Source: Bacteroidota bacterium
GTDB taxonomy: Bacteria > Bacteroidota > Bacteroidia > Chitinophagales > Chitinophagaceae
Reading direction: 5' to 3'
DNA length: 64,000 bases
Assembly: GCA_018266555.1 (NCBI GenBank)
Contig: JAFEAF010000001.1
Location: forward strand, 186,001-250,000
Shown one piece after another: positions 9,143-18,402 of this stretch; within the stretch, counting starts at the first letter, position 1; every line of letters starts with the position of its first letter. The notes beneath the pieces are model-generated. The model searched no databases, had not been told where the DNA came from, and was given only the letters and a program-made list of their open reading frames with translations. The position numbers and the translations under genes were made by a program.

Positions 9143-10048
9143 TTGAATCAGTCATACCATATTCCGGTTTTATTAAAAGAAACTGTTGATGGTTTGAATA
9201 TAAAACCGGATGGTATTTATGTGGACTGCACTTTCGGTGGTGGCGGACATTCAAAAGCAATTCTGGAGCAACTCGGGCATCATGGACGGTTAATTGCATT
9301 TGATCAGGATAAGGATACAAAACGAAATCTGCCTGATGATAAAAGGATTACTTTCATTCCTCAGAATTTCCGGCATCTGCAACGATTTCTCCGGTTGCAT
9401 CAGGTAATATCAGTAAATGGAATTCTTGCCGACCTCGGTGTCAGCAGCCATCAGTTCAATGAAGCGTATCGTGGTTTTTCGATTCGGTTTAATGCGGCAT
9501 TGGATATGAGGATGGATCAGCAAAATGACCTGACTGCTGCAATTATTGTCAATACATATTCTGAACAAAAATTGCATAAGCTATTTGAACAGTTTGGAGA
9601 AATATCCAATTCAAAAACATTAGCCAAAGCAATAGTTCAGATTCGGGAATCCAGAAGGATTCAAACAACAGATGAATTGAAAAATGCACTCCACGGTATT
9701 GTAAAAGGAAATCCAGACAAGTACTTCGCCCAGGTGTTCCAGGCATTGCGAATAGAAGTGAATGATGAATTAGGGGCATTAAAAGAATTGCTTCTGCAGG
9801 CTCCACCACTCTTAAAAACCAGAGGCAGGATTGCCGTGATCACATTTCATTCTCTTGAAGACAGGTTGGTGAAAAACTTTTTCCGACATGAAACATTTGA
9901 TGAACCGGAAAGGAATCCTTTTATCAATGATGAGCCCATAAATGAATTGAAAATAATTACAAAAAAGCCCATTGTACCAACAGCAGAAGAAATACAAAAA
10001 AACCCGAGAGCCCGGAGTGCAAAATTGAGAATTGCAGAAAAAGAATGA
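9143..10048 (+). CDS. rsmH: 16S rRNA (cytosine-1402-N4)-methyltransferase
   Basis: Methylates N4 of C1402 in the ribosomal P site, using S-adenosylmethionine. The 301 residues show HIPVLLKETVDGL, the SAM-binding block YVDCTFGGGGHSKAIL, GILADLGVSSHQFNEAYRGFS (with its LADLGVSS core) and the C-terminal ITFHSLEDRLVKNFF with PRARSAKLR. The start is TTG at 9143; a stop lies in frame two codons upstream and no ATG precedes the conserved YHIPVLL, so TTG is the only reasonable choice. It is second in the dcw cluster, as in most bacteria, and a 151-bp gap with two hairpins separates it from ftsL. Confidence 0.97.
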   Translation: MNQSYHIPVLLKETVDGLNIKPDGIYVDCTFGGGGHSKAILEQLGHHGRLIAFDQDKDTKRNLPDDKRITFIPQNFRHLQRFLRLHQVISVNGILADLGVSSHQFNEAYRGFSIRFNAALDMRMDQQNDLTAAIIVNTYSEQKLHKLFEQFGEISNSKTLAKAIVQIRESRRIQTTDELKNALHGIVKGNPDKYFAQVFQALRIEVNDELGALKELLLQAPPLLKTRGRIAVITFHSLEDRLVKNFFRHETFDEPERNPFINDEPINELKIITKKPIVPTAEEIQKNPRARSAKLRIAEKE

Positions 10049-10090
10049 TGGTAAATATTTTTTAAAAGCTCTTTTTCACAGTAACTGTAA

Positions 10091-10117
10091 GGATATAAAT
10101 GTTTTAAATCTATATCC
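10091..10117. other. Hairpin between rsmH and ftsL (first)
   Basis: GGATATA at 10091-10097 pairs with TATATCC at 10111-10117 across a 13-nt AT-rich loop. No T run follows, so it is not an intrinsic terminator. Confidence 0.45.
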
Positions 10118-10130
10118 CTTGAAACGAACA

Positions 10131-10174
10131 CCGGATAATAGTGCCATGTGTCTGGATCGTGGCACTTCTTCCGG
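10131..10174. other. Two-tier hairpin between rsmH and ftsL
   Basis: An outer stem CCGGA (10131-10135) with TCCGG (10170-10174) encloses an inner 7-bp stem AGTGCCA (10140-10146) with TGGCACT (10160-10166) and a 13-nt loop. It starts 26 bp before the ftsL start codon. It could be a processing site, an attenuator or a decayed repeat. Confidence 0.5.
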
Positions 10175-10199
10175 AATTAAAGGATTAAAATAAAAAAAT

Positions 10200-10547
10200 A
10201 TGCAGGAGCAAAAAACAGGAAATGAACAGCTGATGAAACAGGAGCCAGCTGTATTTGGGTGGAAAAAATGGCTGAACTATCGATCTATTGTAAAACAGAT
10301 TCCTTTCTTTTTGTTCCTCACACTGCTGGCTGTCATTTATATCTACAATGGACATTATGCAGATAAAATGATACGGGCTATCAATATTACAGGAAAAGAA
10401 GTGAAAGAATTGCAATATGAATATAAGACAGTGAAGAGTGAAGTGATGTTTCGCAGCCAGGAAAGTGAATTAGCTAAGGCCGTGGCACCTTTGGGGTTAA
10501 AGGAACTGGTAGTATCTCCTATTATTCTTGCCGATTCTTTACAATAA
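10200..10547 (+). CDS. ftsL: FtsL-like divisome protein
   Basis: 115 residues: a cytoplasmic tail rich in charged residues, one membrane segment (about 39-53, PFFLFLTLLAVIYIYNG), then a short periplasmic helical region (KMIRAINITGKEVKELQYEY) suited to a coiled coil. This is the topology of FtsL, which forms a complex with FtsQ and FtsB and activates FtsWI. Sequence conservation in this family is poor; the call depends on size, topology and position between rsmH and ftsI. The last part, VAPLGLKELVVSPIIL, resembles the end of other Bacteroidota FtsL-like proteins. Confidence 0.8.
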   Translation: MQEQKTGNEQLMKQEPAVFGWKKWLNYRSIVKQIPFFLFLTLLAVIYIYNGHYADKMIRAINITGKEVKELQYEYKTVKSEVMFRSQESELAKAVAPLGLKELVVSPIILADSLQ

Positions 10548-10681
10548 CAAAAGTATAAAATAAAATATCAGGCGATTTCAGGATTTGACCAGATAGGATT
10601 AAGGATTATTCAAGCCGGAAGAACTATGAACAGCAATTTTTAAGTTCAGGAATTAACTACAACTAAAAAACAGAACAGTCA

Positions 10682-12787
10682 TTGGAAGTCAGGCGTGACA
10701 TATTGTGGCGGGTTTACCTCAGTTTTTTGGGTATTATTATACTAAGCTGCCTGGTACTTGGCCGGGCGTTCTATATCCAGAAATTCCAGGGTAACTATTG
10801 GCGCAGTATGGGCGACAGCATGCACCAGCGTTTTATTCCCATTGATGCAGAAAGAGGAACGATCTATAGCGAGGATGGTCAAATGCTCAGCACGTCACTT
10901 CCCCAGTTTAATATTTACATTGATTTCATGGCGGATGGCCTCCGGGAGAAAAACGGAAAAATATTTAAAGAAAACATAGATGCATTTTCAAAATCCCTGG
11001 CAGAATTCTTTTCTGACAAATCTGCTGATCAGTACAAAAAAGAATTATTGGCTGCCTATAAAAGTAAGGATCGGTATTACCCGCTGAAAAAGAAATTAAG
11101 TTTTGCACAATACAAGGAGTTCCGGGATTTCCCATTAGTGAAATTAGGAAGAAATAAAAGTGGAGTCATTACAGAAGTAAAATCCTTCCGCAAGAATCCG
11201 TACATGATGATGGCAAAAAGAACTATTGGCCTGTACCGGGAAAATGCACAAAACATCGGGTTGGAAAGAACGTATGATTCATTATTAAAAGGCCAGAAAG
11301 GTAAACGATTGGTTCGTTACATCAGTGGCGGAATCGCTGTTCCCGTGGATGGATATGAGATAGAACCGGAAAATGGTAAAGATATAGTCACTACCCTCGA
11401 TGTCAATATTCAGGATATCGCTGAAAATTCTTTGATGGATATGATGACTAAAAGCGATTCCCGTTATGGCACCTGCATTGTGATGGAAACAAAAACCGGT
11501 AAGATAAAAGCAATGGCTAATCTCGGACAGAGGCCTGATGGAACATTTGATGAAGATTATAATTATTCGATGCTCACCACGGAGCCGGGCTCAACGTTTA
11601 AACTGGCTACATTATTAAGCGTACTGAGCGAGGGAAAAACAACGACAAATGATCTTGTTGAAATCGGCAGCGTAGGAAAAGCTTTTGTTGGTGTTCGGGA
11701 TGTGACGGATGCGGAAAGAGCACCCAAACCGGTTTTAACGGTAAAAGAGTGTTTTGCTCATAGTTCAAATATAGGGATGAGTAAAATTGGATATAAAACA
11801 TTTGTAAATCAGCCTGAAAAATTCAAAGAATATTTACACCGCTTCCGTCTTGATACAGTTACGGGAATTGATTTGTTAGGTGAAGACAAACCCCGCATGG
11901 CAAAGCTGGGTTCCGGCGGTAATTTAAAAGATATGGTCACTATGTTTTTTGGATACGCTGTCGAAGTAAGTCCATTACAAATTTTGACACTGTACAATGC
12001 TGTGGCTAATAATGGCAAAATGATGAAGCCATACCTTGTCAGTGATGTGCAGAGTAACGGCGTGATATTAAAACAAAACCTACCCATAGTACTCACTGAT
12101 AATTTTTGTTCTCCTTCTGTCATTCAATCTGCTAAAGAATGTATGGAAGATGTAGTGAAAGAAGGAACAGGACGACCGGCTTTTAAAAACCTGCCTTTTC
12201 AGATAGCGGGTAAAACCGGTACGGCTCATGTTGCCGATGGAAAATTAAAATATGGTGACGGTGTGTACCAGGCATCTTTTGTTGGTTATTTTCCTGCAGA
12301 TAATCCTCAATATACCTGCATTGTAACAATTCGTACTAAGCCTCATGCATATTTACACTATGGCGGCCAACTGGCAGCACCTGTTTTCCGGGAAATTGCT
12401 ACCCGCCTCTATGCCATGTATGTTGACAAGAAGAACTCTTCTTTATATGCAGCAGTAAAAGATAGCTCTGCATATTTCTATGCAGGCAATACAAATGGAA
12501 TCAGGAATGTATTTAAACAACTGAACATACGTTTTACCGATTCATCATTGCAGAATACATGGGCAGATGTATATGCAAAAAATTATGAACCTATCGTTAA
12601 ACCGAATGAAATGAAACAACAGGTTATGCCGGATGTAAAGGGAATGGGATTGAAAGACGCTTTGTTGCTTTTGGAAAATATGGGATTGAGAGTGATTCCG
12701 AATGGAAAAGGAAAAGTGATGGGACAATCGCTTTCTGAAGGTAGCGCAATAAAAAAAGGATTGACCGTGTACCTGCAGTTAAGCTGA
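10682..12787 (+). CDS. ftsI: Peptidoglycan transpeptidase FtsI (PBP3)
   Basis: Cross-links septal peptidoglycan together with the glycosyltransferase FtsW. The 701 residues contain an N-terminal anchor (about 9-30), the dimerisation domain (ERGTIYSEDG at 58-67), and the transpeptidase domain with the nucleophile motif STFK at 304-307, SSN at 361-363 and KTGT at 511-514. A PASTA domain occupies the end (about 645-701: MPDVKGMGLKDALLLLENMG). The length and PASTA domain fit the Bacteroidota type and exceed E. coli FtsI (588). The start is TTG at 10682; an upstream in-frame stop at 10664 and the conserved VRRDILWRVYL support it. It ends 1 bp before murE. Confidence 0.97.
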   Translation: MEVRRDILWRVYLSFLGIIILSCLVLGRAFYIQKFQGNYWRSMGDSMHQRFIPIDAERGTIYSEDGQMLSTSLPQFNIYIDFMADGLREKNGKIFKENIDAFSKSLAEFFSDKSADQYKKELLAAYKSKDRYYPLKKKLSFAQYKEFRDFPLVKLGRNKSGVITEVKSFRKNPYMMMAKRTIGLYRENAQNIGLERTYDSLLKGQKGKRLVRYISGGIAVPVDGYEIEPENGKDIVTTLDVNIQDIAENSLMDMMTKSDSRYGTCIVMETKTGKIKAMANLGQRPDGTFDEDYNYSMLTTEPGSTFKLATLLSVLSEGKTTTNDLVEIGSVGKAFVGVRDVTDAERAPKPVLTVKECFAHSSNIGMSKIGYKTFVNQPEKFKEYLHRFRLDTVTGIDLLGEDKPRMAKLGSGGNLKDMVTMFFGYAVEVSPLQILTLYNAVANNGKMMKPYLVSDVQSNGVILKQNLPIVLTDNFCSPSVIQSAKECMEDVVKEGTGRPAFKNLPFQIAGKTGTAHVADGKLKYGDGVYQASFVGYFPADNPQYTCIVTIRTKPHAYLHYGGQLAAPVFREIATRLYAMYVDKKNSSLYAAVKDSSAYFYAGNTNGIRNVFKQLNIRFTDSSLQNTWADVYAKNYEPIVKPNEMKQQVMPDVKGMGLKDALLLLENMGLRVIPNGKGKVMGQSLSEGSAIKKGLTVYLQLS

Positions 12788-12788
12788 T

Positions 12789-14252
12789 ATGAAATTGCAG
12801 GCACTATTATATAAAGTAAGTATCCGGGTGGTGGCAGGAGACAGGGATGTGGATATAAATGATGTGCAGATAGATTCGAGAAAAGTGAAAATGGGATCGG
12901 TTTTTATAGCGGTGAAAGGTTCGGCATCAGATGGTCACCAGTTCATTGATAAAGCGATAAGCCTTGGAGCAGTGGCAGTGGTTTGTGAAATGATTCCAAC
13001 TTCAATCATAGATGGAATTACTTATGTGCAGGTAGAGGACAGTGCTGCAGCAGCTGGGTATATCGCTCATAATTTTTTTGGTTCCCCTTCGGAAAAAATG
13101 AAAATAACCGGGGTAACGGGTACCAATGGAAAAACAACAATTGCAACATTATTATATAAGCTCTTTACATCATTGGGATATACATGCGGATTGTTGAGTA
13201 CGGTTGAAAACAGGATTGGCGGTAAAGTAGTTTCGGCTACTCACACTACACCCGATGCAGTCAGCCTGAATGGTTTGCTGAAGCAAATGCTGGATGCCGG
13301 TTGCTCTCATGTTTTCATGGAAGCAAGCTCTCATGCGATACAGCAACATCGTATCACAGGACTGAAATTCACCGGGGCCATTTTCAGCAACATCACACAT
13401 GATCACCTGGATTATCATAAAACTTTTGATGAATACATCCGGGTAAAAAAATCCTTTTTTGATTCATTGCCATCTGATGCGTTTGCCATCAGCAATGCGG
13501 ATGATAAAAGAGGAATGGTGATGCTGCAGAATACAAACGCAAGAAAATATTTCTACAGTTTGAAAACACTGGCGGAGTTCAAAGGAAAGATTCTGGAAAA
13601 TAATCTTACCGGTTTAGTGATGAATGTAAACGACCAGGAAGTGCATTTCAGATTGATCGGAGAATTTAATGCGTATAATTTATTGGCTGTTTATGGTGCG
13701 TCGGTTTGTTTGCATGAAGACAAGCAGGAAGTGCTGAGATGTTTAAGTGTGTTGACTGGGGCGGAAGGAAGATTTGATTGTATCCTTTCTGCAAAAGAAA
13801 AGATTATGGCGATTGTGGATTATGCGCATACTCCGGATGCCCTGCTGAATGTGTTGGCCACGATTAAAAAATTAAAAAAAGGATTTGAGCAGGTGATTAC
13901 GGTGGTTGGTTGCGGAGGTGACAGGGATAAAACAAAACGGCCCGTGATGGCAGAAGTGGCCTGCGAGCATAGTGATAAAGTGATTTTCACAAGCGACAAT
14001 CCGAGAAGCGAAGACCCCGTGCAGATTATAAAGGATATGGAAGCAGGTGTGGGTGTTGCTGCAAGAAGGAAGTATATCTCCATTGCTGACAGGAAAGAAG
14101 CGATCAAAACAGCAACCAGTTTGGCGAAGCCGGAAGATATCATACTGATTGCAGGTAAAGGGCATGAAAAGTACCAGGAGATAAAAGGAGTGAGAAATCA
14201 CTTTGATGATAAAGAGATAGTGAAAGAATTATTTGAGGAGTTGGACAAATAA
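12789..14252 (+). CDS. murE: UDP-MurNAc-tripeptide synthetase MurE
   Basis: Adds the third amino acid to UDP-MurNAc-Ala-Glu, using ATP, in the cytoplasm. The 487 residues show the ATP loop GVTGTNGKTT (GTNGKTT at 111-117), the HTTPDA substrate motif at 152-157, NITHDHLDYH and the C-terminal DYAHTPDAL. DNPR at 403-406 is the motif that selects meso-diaminopimelate, so the peptidoglycan is predicted to be of the DAP type. Its ATG lies 1 bp after the ftsI stop, so the two are translationally close. mraY follows after 29 bp. Confidence 0.97.
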   Translation: MKLQALLYKVSIRVVAGDRDVDINDVQIDSRKVKMGSVFIAVKGSASDGHQFIDKAISLGAVAVVCEMIPTSIIDGITYVQVEDSAAAAGYIAHNFFGSPSEKMKITGVTGTNGKTTIATLLYKLFTSLGYTCGLLSTVENRIGGKVVSATHTTPDAVSLNGLLKQMLDAGCSHVFMEASSHAIQQHRITGLKFTGAIFSNITHDHLDYHKTFDEYIRVKKSFFDSLPSDAFAISNADDKRGMVMLQNTNARKYFYSLKTLAEFKGKILENNLTGLVMNVNDQEVHFRLIGEFNAYNLLAVYGASVCLHEDKQEVLRCLSVLTGAEGRFDCILSAKEKIMAIVDYAHTPDALLNVLATIKKLKKGFEQVITVVGCGGDRDKTKRPVMAEVACEHSDKVIFTSDNPRSEDPVQIIKDMEAGVGVAARRKYISIADRKEAIKTATSLAKPEDIILIAGKGHEKYQEIKGVRNHFDDKEIVKELFEELDK

Positions 14253-14281
14253 AGTAAACAATAACAAATCAAAAACCAGCA

Positions 14282-15559
14282 ATGCTGTTTCATTTATTTC
14301 ATTGGTTAAACGAACAGGGACATAAATTCCCCGGTAGCGGTTTGTTTGAATTTGTATCATTCCGGGTTTTGCTGGCCATGCTTTTATCATTGATCATTAC
14401 CATGATCTATGGGAAAAAGTTGATCCGTATCCTGAAAAGGAAATTGGTAGGTGAAGATGTTCGTGATCTGGGATTAGCCGGTGAACAAATAAAAAAAGGA
14501 ACACCGACAATGGGTGGGATCATCATCATTCTCGCCATCCTGGTTCCAACCCTGTTATTTGCAAACCTGAATAAAGTGTATATCCGCCTGATGGTGGTGA
14601 GTACGGTTTGGCTGGGCATAATCGGTTTTATTGATGATTATTTAAAGTTGCGGGCAAAAAGAATAGCACAGCAGAAAGGAGAAGTTTATAAAAAGAGTGA
14701 TAAACATGGATTGGCAGGTAAGTTCAAAATTCTGGGACAGATTGTTTTGGGAATAATAATTGGCGCCACTCTTTATTTCAACAGTAATGTGAAAATATGG
14801 AGAGAGTTTATCGGAACACCTTCCGCAACAGACAGCACAGTTATTACCAAGCAGGTGAATGGAAAAATGAAATATTTTGTTGAGACAAAAGTACCGATCA
14901 CTACCATACCTTTTGTAAAAACACATGAGTTTAATTATTCAAAGTTGTTGCCTGCAGCGTGGAGAGATTATTCGTGGATTCTTTATATACTGATAGTGAT
15001 TTTTATCATCACGGCTGTTTCTAATGGTGCTAACATCACTGATGGATTAGATGGATTGGCTTCGGGAACATCGGCATTGATAGGAGTGTGTTTGGGAATA
15101 TTTGCGTATTGCAGTGGTAATTTCTTTTTTGCCGATTATCTCAACATCATGTACATCCCCGACCTGGATGAACTATCCATTTTTATTGCTGCGATGATTG
15201 GCGCCAGTATCGGGTTCCTTTGGTATAACTCGTACCCGGCGCAGGTGTTCATGGGAGATACGGGGAGCCTGACCCTGGGAGGTATCATAGCAGCATTGGC
15301 CATCATTGTGCACAAAGAATTATTGATACCTATTTTTTGCGGCGTGTTCCTGGTGGAAAATATCAGTGTGATGTTGCAGGTTGGATATTTTAAATACACG
15401 AAAAGAAAGTACGGTACAGGACGAAGAATTTTTTTAATGAGCCCTTTGCATCATCATTACCAGAAGCTGGGATTGCATGAAGCAAAAATTGTTACAAGGT
15501 TCTGGATCGTATCAGTGCTTTGTGTGTTAGCAAGTATTGTGACGTTGAAGTTGAGATAA
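14282..15559 (+). CDS. mraY: Phospho-MurNAc-pentapeptide translocase MraY
   Basis: Transfers phospho-MurNAc-pentapeptide to undecaprenyl phosphate, giving lipid I in the inner membrane. The 425 residues hold about ten membrane segments. Diagnostic blocks are GTPTMGGIIIILA, IGFIDDYLKLR (Mg-binding DD pair), NGANITDGLDGLA, QVFMGDTGSLTLGG and the SPLHHHYQKLG loop with its HHH motif. A hydrophilic insert of about 50 residues (roughly 175-222) interrupts the protein compared with E. coli MraY (360 residues); such an insert is common in this phylum. A 183-bp gap with a palindromic repeat separates it from murD. Confidence 0.97.
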   Translation: MLFHLFHWLNEQGHKFPGSGLFEFVSFRVLLAMLLSLIITMIYGKKLIRILKRKLVGEDVRDLGLAGEQIKKGTPTMGGIIIILAILVPTLLFANLNKVYIRLMVVSTVWLGIIGFIDDYLKLRAKRIAQQKGEVYKKSDKHGLAGKFKILGQIVLGIIIGATLYFNSNVKIWREFIGTPSATDSTVITKQVNGKMKYFVETKVPITTIPFVKTHEFNYSKLLPAAWRDYSWILYILIVIFIITAVSNGANITDGLDGLASGTSALIGVCLGIFAYCSGNFFFADYLNIMYIPDLDELSIFIAAMIGASIGFLWYNSYPAQVFMGDTGSLTLGGIIAALAIIVHKELLIPIFCGVFLVENISVMLQVGYFKYTKRKYGTGRRIFLMSPLHHHYQKLGLHEAKIVTRFWIVSVLCVLASIVTLKLR

Positions 15560-15710
15560 TAAAAATGAAATTTTCGGGACGATTCGATATCTGAACGTAT
15601 TAATGAAAAACCACGGATCCAATTTTTTGAAAAACCGGGTTCATGATCCAAACCGTATTGTGGTGCAGTTGTGAAAACTAATGCTTGTGAAAAACCAAAA
15701 TTCCGTACAG

Positions 15711-15738
15711 CCCCTCCGGCTCTTCCGAGGGGGGAGGG
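15711..15738. repeat. GC-rich palindromic repeat upstream of murD
   Basis: CCCTCC at 15712-15717 pairs with GGAGGG at 15733-15738; inside lie further C-rich and G-rich runs. The 3-prime arm doubles as the murD Shine-Dalgarno sequence. It resembles the G/C fold-backs at the murG start and before murC. Confidence 0.55.
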
Positions 15739-15742
15739 AATT

Positions 15743-17083
15743 ATGGACAAACGACTGGTCATATTAGGCGGAGGCGAAAGCGGTATTGGTGCTGCGCTGC
15801 TGTCAAAGCAAATGGGATATGAAGTATTCGTTTCCGACCAGAGTTCTTTGAAAGAAAATTATCGTAACGAACTGCAGTATGCAGGAATCGAATTTGAAGA
15901 AGGAAGCCACAACGAAGAAAAAATTCTTCAGGCTGATGAAGTAATGAAAAGCCCCGGTATTCCTGAAAAAAATGAAATGGTGAAAAAGATCAGGGCAAAG
16001 GGAATTGAAATCATCAGCGAGATTGAACTGGCGTATCGCTTTAAAGGAAACAGCAGGATCATTGCCATCACCGGCAGTAATGGGAAATCAACTACGACGG
16101 CCTTGACTTACCATATCTGCAAAAAGGCAGGATTAAGTTGTGCATTGGTGGGCAATATTGGTTTTTCATTTGCCCGTCAGGTTGCCCGGGATCCAAAAGA
16201 TTTTTATGTAGCGGAGATCAGCAGTTTTCAGTTGGATGATATCAAAACGTTCCGGCCTGATGTTGCCGTATTGACCAATATCACAGAAGATCACCTGGAT
16301 CGTTACGATTACAAGTTTGAAAATTATATACGGAGCAAATTCCGGATTACAATGAACCAGCAGCCTAATGATTATTTCATTTTCTGCGAAGATGATGAAG
16401 TAACTATGAACTATATAAAACAATTCAATATTCATTCAAAACTATTGCCCATAAGTATGAGAAATGAACTATCACACGGAGCTTTTATTAAAGATGGAGA
16501 TATGTACATCAGGACAGGAAGTGATTATAAGATGATGAGTGTTTTTGATTTTGCCTTGAAAGGAAAGCATAATCAGTACAACACTATGGCAGCTTGCCTG
16601 GCGGCGGTTACTATGGATATACGTAAAGAAAAGGTGCGTGATGCCGTACAGGATTTTCAAAGCCTGGAACACAGGATGGAGTATGTATCAACAGTTCGTG
16701 GAGTGGAATTTATCAATGACAGCAAGGCTACCAATGTAAATTCCACATGGTATGCATTGGAAAGTATGACGAAACCGGTTATACTAATTCTCGGAGGCGT
16801 TGATAAAGGAAATGATTATTCACTGATCAGTGATTTAATAAAAGAAAAAGTAAAGGCAATTATTTGCCTGGGAGTGGAAAATAAAAAAATACATGGAGCA
16901 TTTGGAAAATTTATAAACCCTATAGTAAACACAGGCAGTGCACAGGAAGCCGTACAAGCAGCTTTTCATTTTGCTGACAAGGGTGACGTAGTACTGTTAA
17001 GCCCGGCTTGTGCAAGTTTCGATTTGTTCAAAAATTATGAAGATAGGGGGGATCAGTTTAAGAAAGCAGTAAAGGAGTTGTGA
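15743..17083 (+). CDS. murD: UDP-MurNAc-alanine:D-glutamate ligase MurD
   Basis: Adds D-glutamate to UDP-MurNAc-L-alanine with ATP. From the ATG at 15743 it has 446 residues: Rossmann-like start RLVILGGGESGIG, ATP loop GSNGKSTT at 111-118, AEISSFQLDD, NITEDHLDRYD and the C-terminal INDSKATNVNSTWYAL with LLSPACASFD. An upstream in-frame GTG at 15671 would add 24 residues, but these are encoded by a palindromic repeat and do not resemble MurD. The ATG has a strong Shine-Dalgarno sequence GGAGGG at 15733-15738, unusual in this window, part of that same palindrome and so possibly masked in the mRNA. Confidence 0.96.
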   Translation: MDKRLVILGGGESGIGAALLSKQMGYEVFVSDQSSLKENYRNELQYAGIEFEEGSHNEEKILQADEVMKSPGIPEKNEMVKKIRAKGIEIISEIELAYRFKGNSRIIAITGSNGKSTTTALTYHICKKAGLSCALVGNIGFSFARQVARDPKDFYVAEISSFQLDDIKTFRPDVAVLTNITEDHLDRYDYKFENYIRSKFRITMNQQPNDYFIFCEDDEVTMNYIKQFNIHSKLLPISMRNELSHGAFIKDGDMYIRTGSDYKMMSVFDFALKGKHNQYNTMAACLAAVTMDIRKEKVRDAVQDFQSLEHRMEYVSTVRGVEFINDSKATNVNSTWYALESMTKPVILILGGVDKGNDYSLISDLIKEKVKAIICLGVENKKIHGAFGKFINPIVNTGSAQEAVQAAFHFADKGDVVLLSPACASFDLFKNYEDRGDQFKKAVKEL

Positions 17084-17112
17084 GAGATAATAATTGCTAA
17101 CTGAAAAATAAA

Positions 17113-18390
17113 ATGATCGAACAAGTAAACATACCAACAGCACAAAACCCACTGAAAGGGTGGCGGGAGAATTTGCATCAGCATACCAAAGGTGACAAGG
17201 TGATCTGGGCTTTAGTAGTTTTGCTGGCGCTGGTTTCATTACTGGCAGTGTATAGTGCAACAGGCTCTCTTGCATATAAAAATTATAAAGGTGATACCGA
17301 GATTTATCTTTTCAGGCAAATCGGGTTTATCGTTTTTGGTATCATAGTGATTTATATTGCACATCGGGTAAACTATACTATTTATTCCAGGGTAGCGCAG
17401 ATTTTATTTATACTTTCTATTCCTCTTTTATTCTACACACTATTTTTTGGCGTCCGTATGAATGAAGGAAGCAGGTGGATCCGTTTGCCTTTTATCAATA
17501 TGACCATGCAAACATCTGATCTTGCCAAGCTTGCTTTGTTTATGTACCTCGCAAGGTTGATCAGTAAAAAACAGGACGTGATCAAAGATTTTAAAAAGGG
17601 ATTCCTTCCTGTCATGATTCCGGTTGGAATAACCTGTTTGTTGATTGCACCTGCAAATCTTTCCACTGCATTACTCCTGGGCGCCAGTTGTTTAATGTTA
17701 TTATTTATTGGCCGTGCAAGAGTAAAACATATTCTTATTACCATCGGCATTGCATTAATACCGGTAGCTCTGCTCGTCACAGCAGCAGTAATTCAGCATA
17801 AATCAGGAAATGATGTTGTAACTCATACAAAGAAATCTTCTGCAGGTTTATTCAGCAGGGTGGATACTTGGATTGGAAGGGTTGAAAATTTTATTTATGA
17901 CAACAAAGATGCAGGTGATGATGACTCGTACCAGGTAGACCAGGCAAAGATTGCAATTGCAAAAGGAGGAATTTTTGGTGTAGGCCCGGGTAATAGTACA
18001 ACAAGAGATTACTTACCTCAGGCATACAATGATTTCATTTTTGCAATCATCATTGAGGAATACGGAATATTGGGAGGCTCTTTTATTTTATTTATCTATC
18101 TCGTTTTCCTGTATCGCTGTATCCGGATATTTAAAAGATGCCCCTATGCATTCGGTGCGTTCCTCGCCTTAGGTTTAAGTTTTACCCTGGCAATACAGGC
18201 AATAATAAATATGGCAGTGACGGTGAATTTATTTCCCGTTACCGGTGTGACGTTACCCCTGGTTAGTATGGGAGGAACGAGTTTCATTTTTACCTGCCTA
18301 TCCATCGGAATTATATTGAGCGTTGCGAGGAATGTTGAACAAGAACAACAAAACGAATATGAAAAAGCAGATTTAGCAAAAGCTCTTTAA
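17113..18390 (+). CDS. ftsW: Septal peptidoglycan glycosyltransferase FtsW
   Basis: SEDS-family polymerase that extends glycan strands from lipid II at the septum, working with FtsI. The 425 residues form about ten membrane segments. Seen: YSATGSLAYK, the conserved NEGSRWIRLPFI block (cytoplasmic/periplasmic loop with the RW motif), QPSDLAKL-type sequence here QTSDLAKLALFMYLA, and the C-terminal NLFPVTGVTLPLVSMGGTSF, the most diagnostic stretch. Position between murD and murG favours FtsW over RodA. The ATG at 17113 is preceded by a 29-bp gap after murD. Confidence 0.95.
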   Translation: MIEQVNIPTAQNPLKGWRENLHQHTKGDKVIWALVVLLALVSLLAVYSATGSLAYKNYKGDTEIYLFRQIGFIVFGIIVIYIAHRVNYTIYSRVAQILFILSIPLLFYTLFFGVRMNEGSRWIRLPFINMTMQTSDLAKLALFMYLARLISKKQDVIKDFKKGFLPVMIPVGITCLLIAPANLSTALLLGASCLMLLFIGRARVKHILITIGIALIPVALLVTAAVIQHKSGNDVVTHTKKSSAGLFSRVDTWIGRVENFIYDNKDAGDDDSYQVDQAKIAIAKGGIFGVGPGNSTTRDYLPQAYNDFIFAIIIEEYGILGGSFILFIYLVFLYRCIRIFKRCPYAFGAFLALGLSFTLAIQAIINMAVTVNLFPVTGVTLPLVSMGGTSFIFTCLSIGIILSVARNVEQEQQNEYEKADLAKAL

Positions 18391-18402
18391 AAGATTTTTG
18401 TG

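Noticed and set aside
15671-15742. GTG start that would lengthen MurD by 24 residues
   Set aside because: The extra residues come from a palindromic repeat. A strong Shine-Dalgarno precedes the ATG at 15743 and the family begins there.
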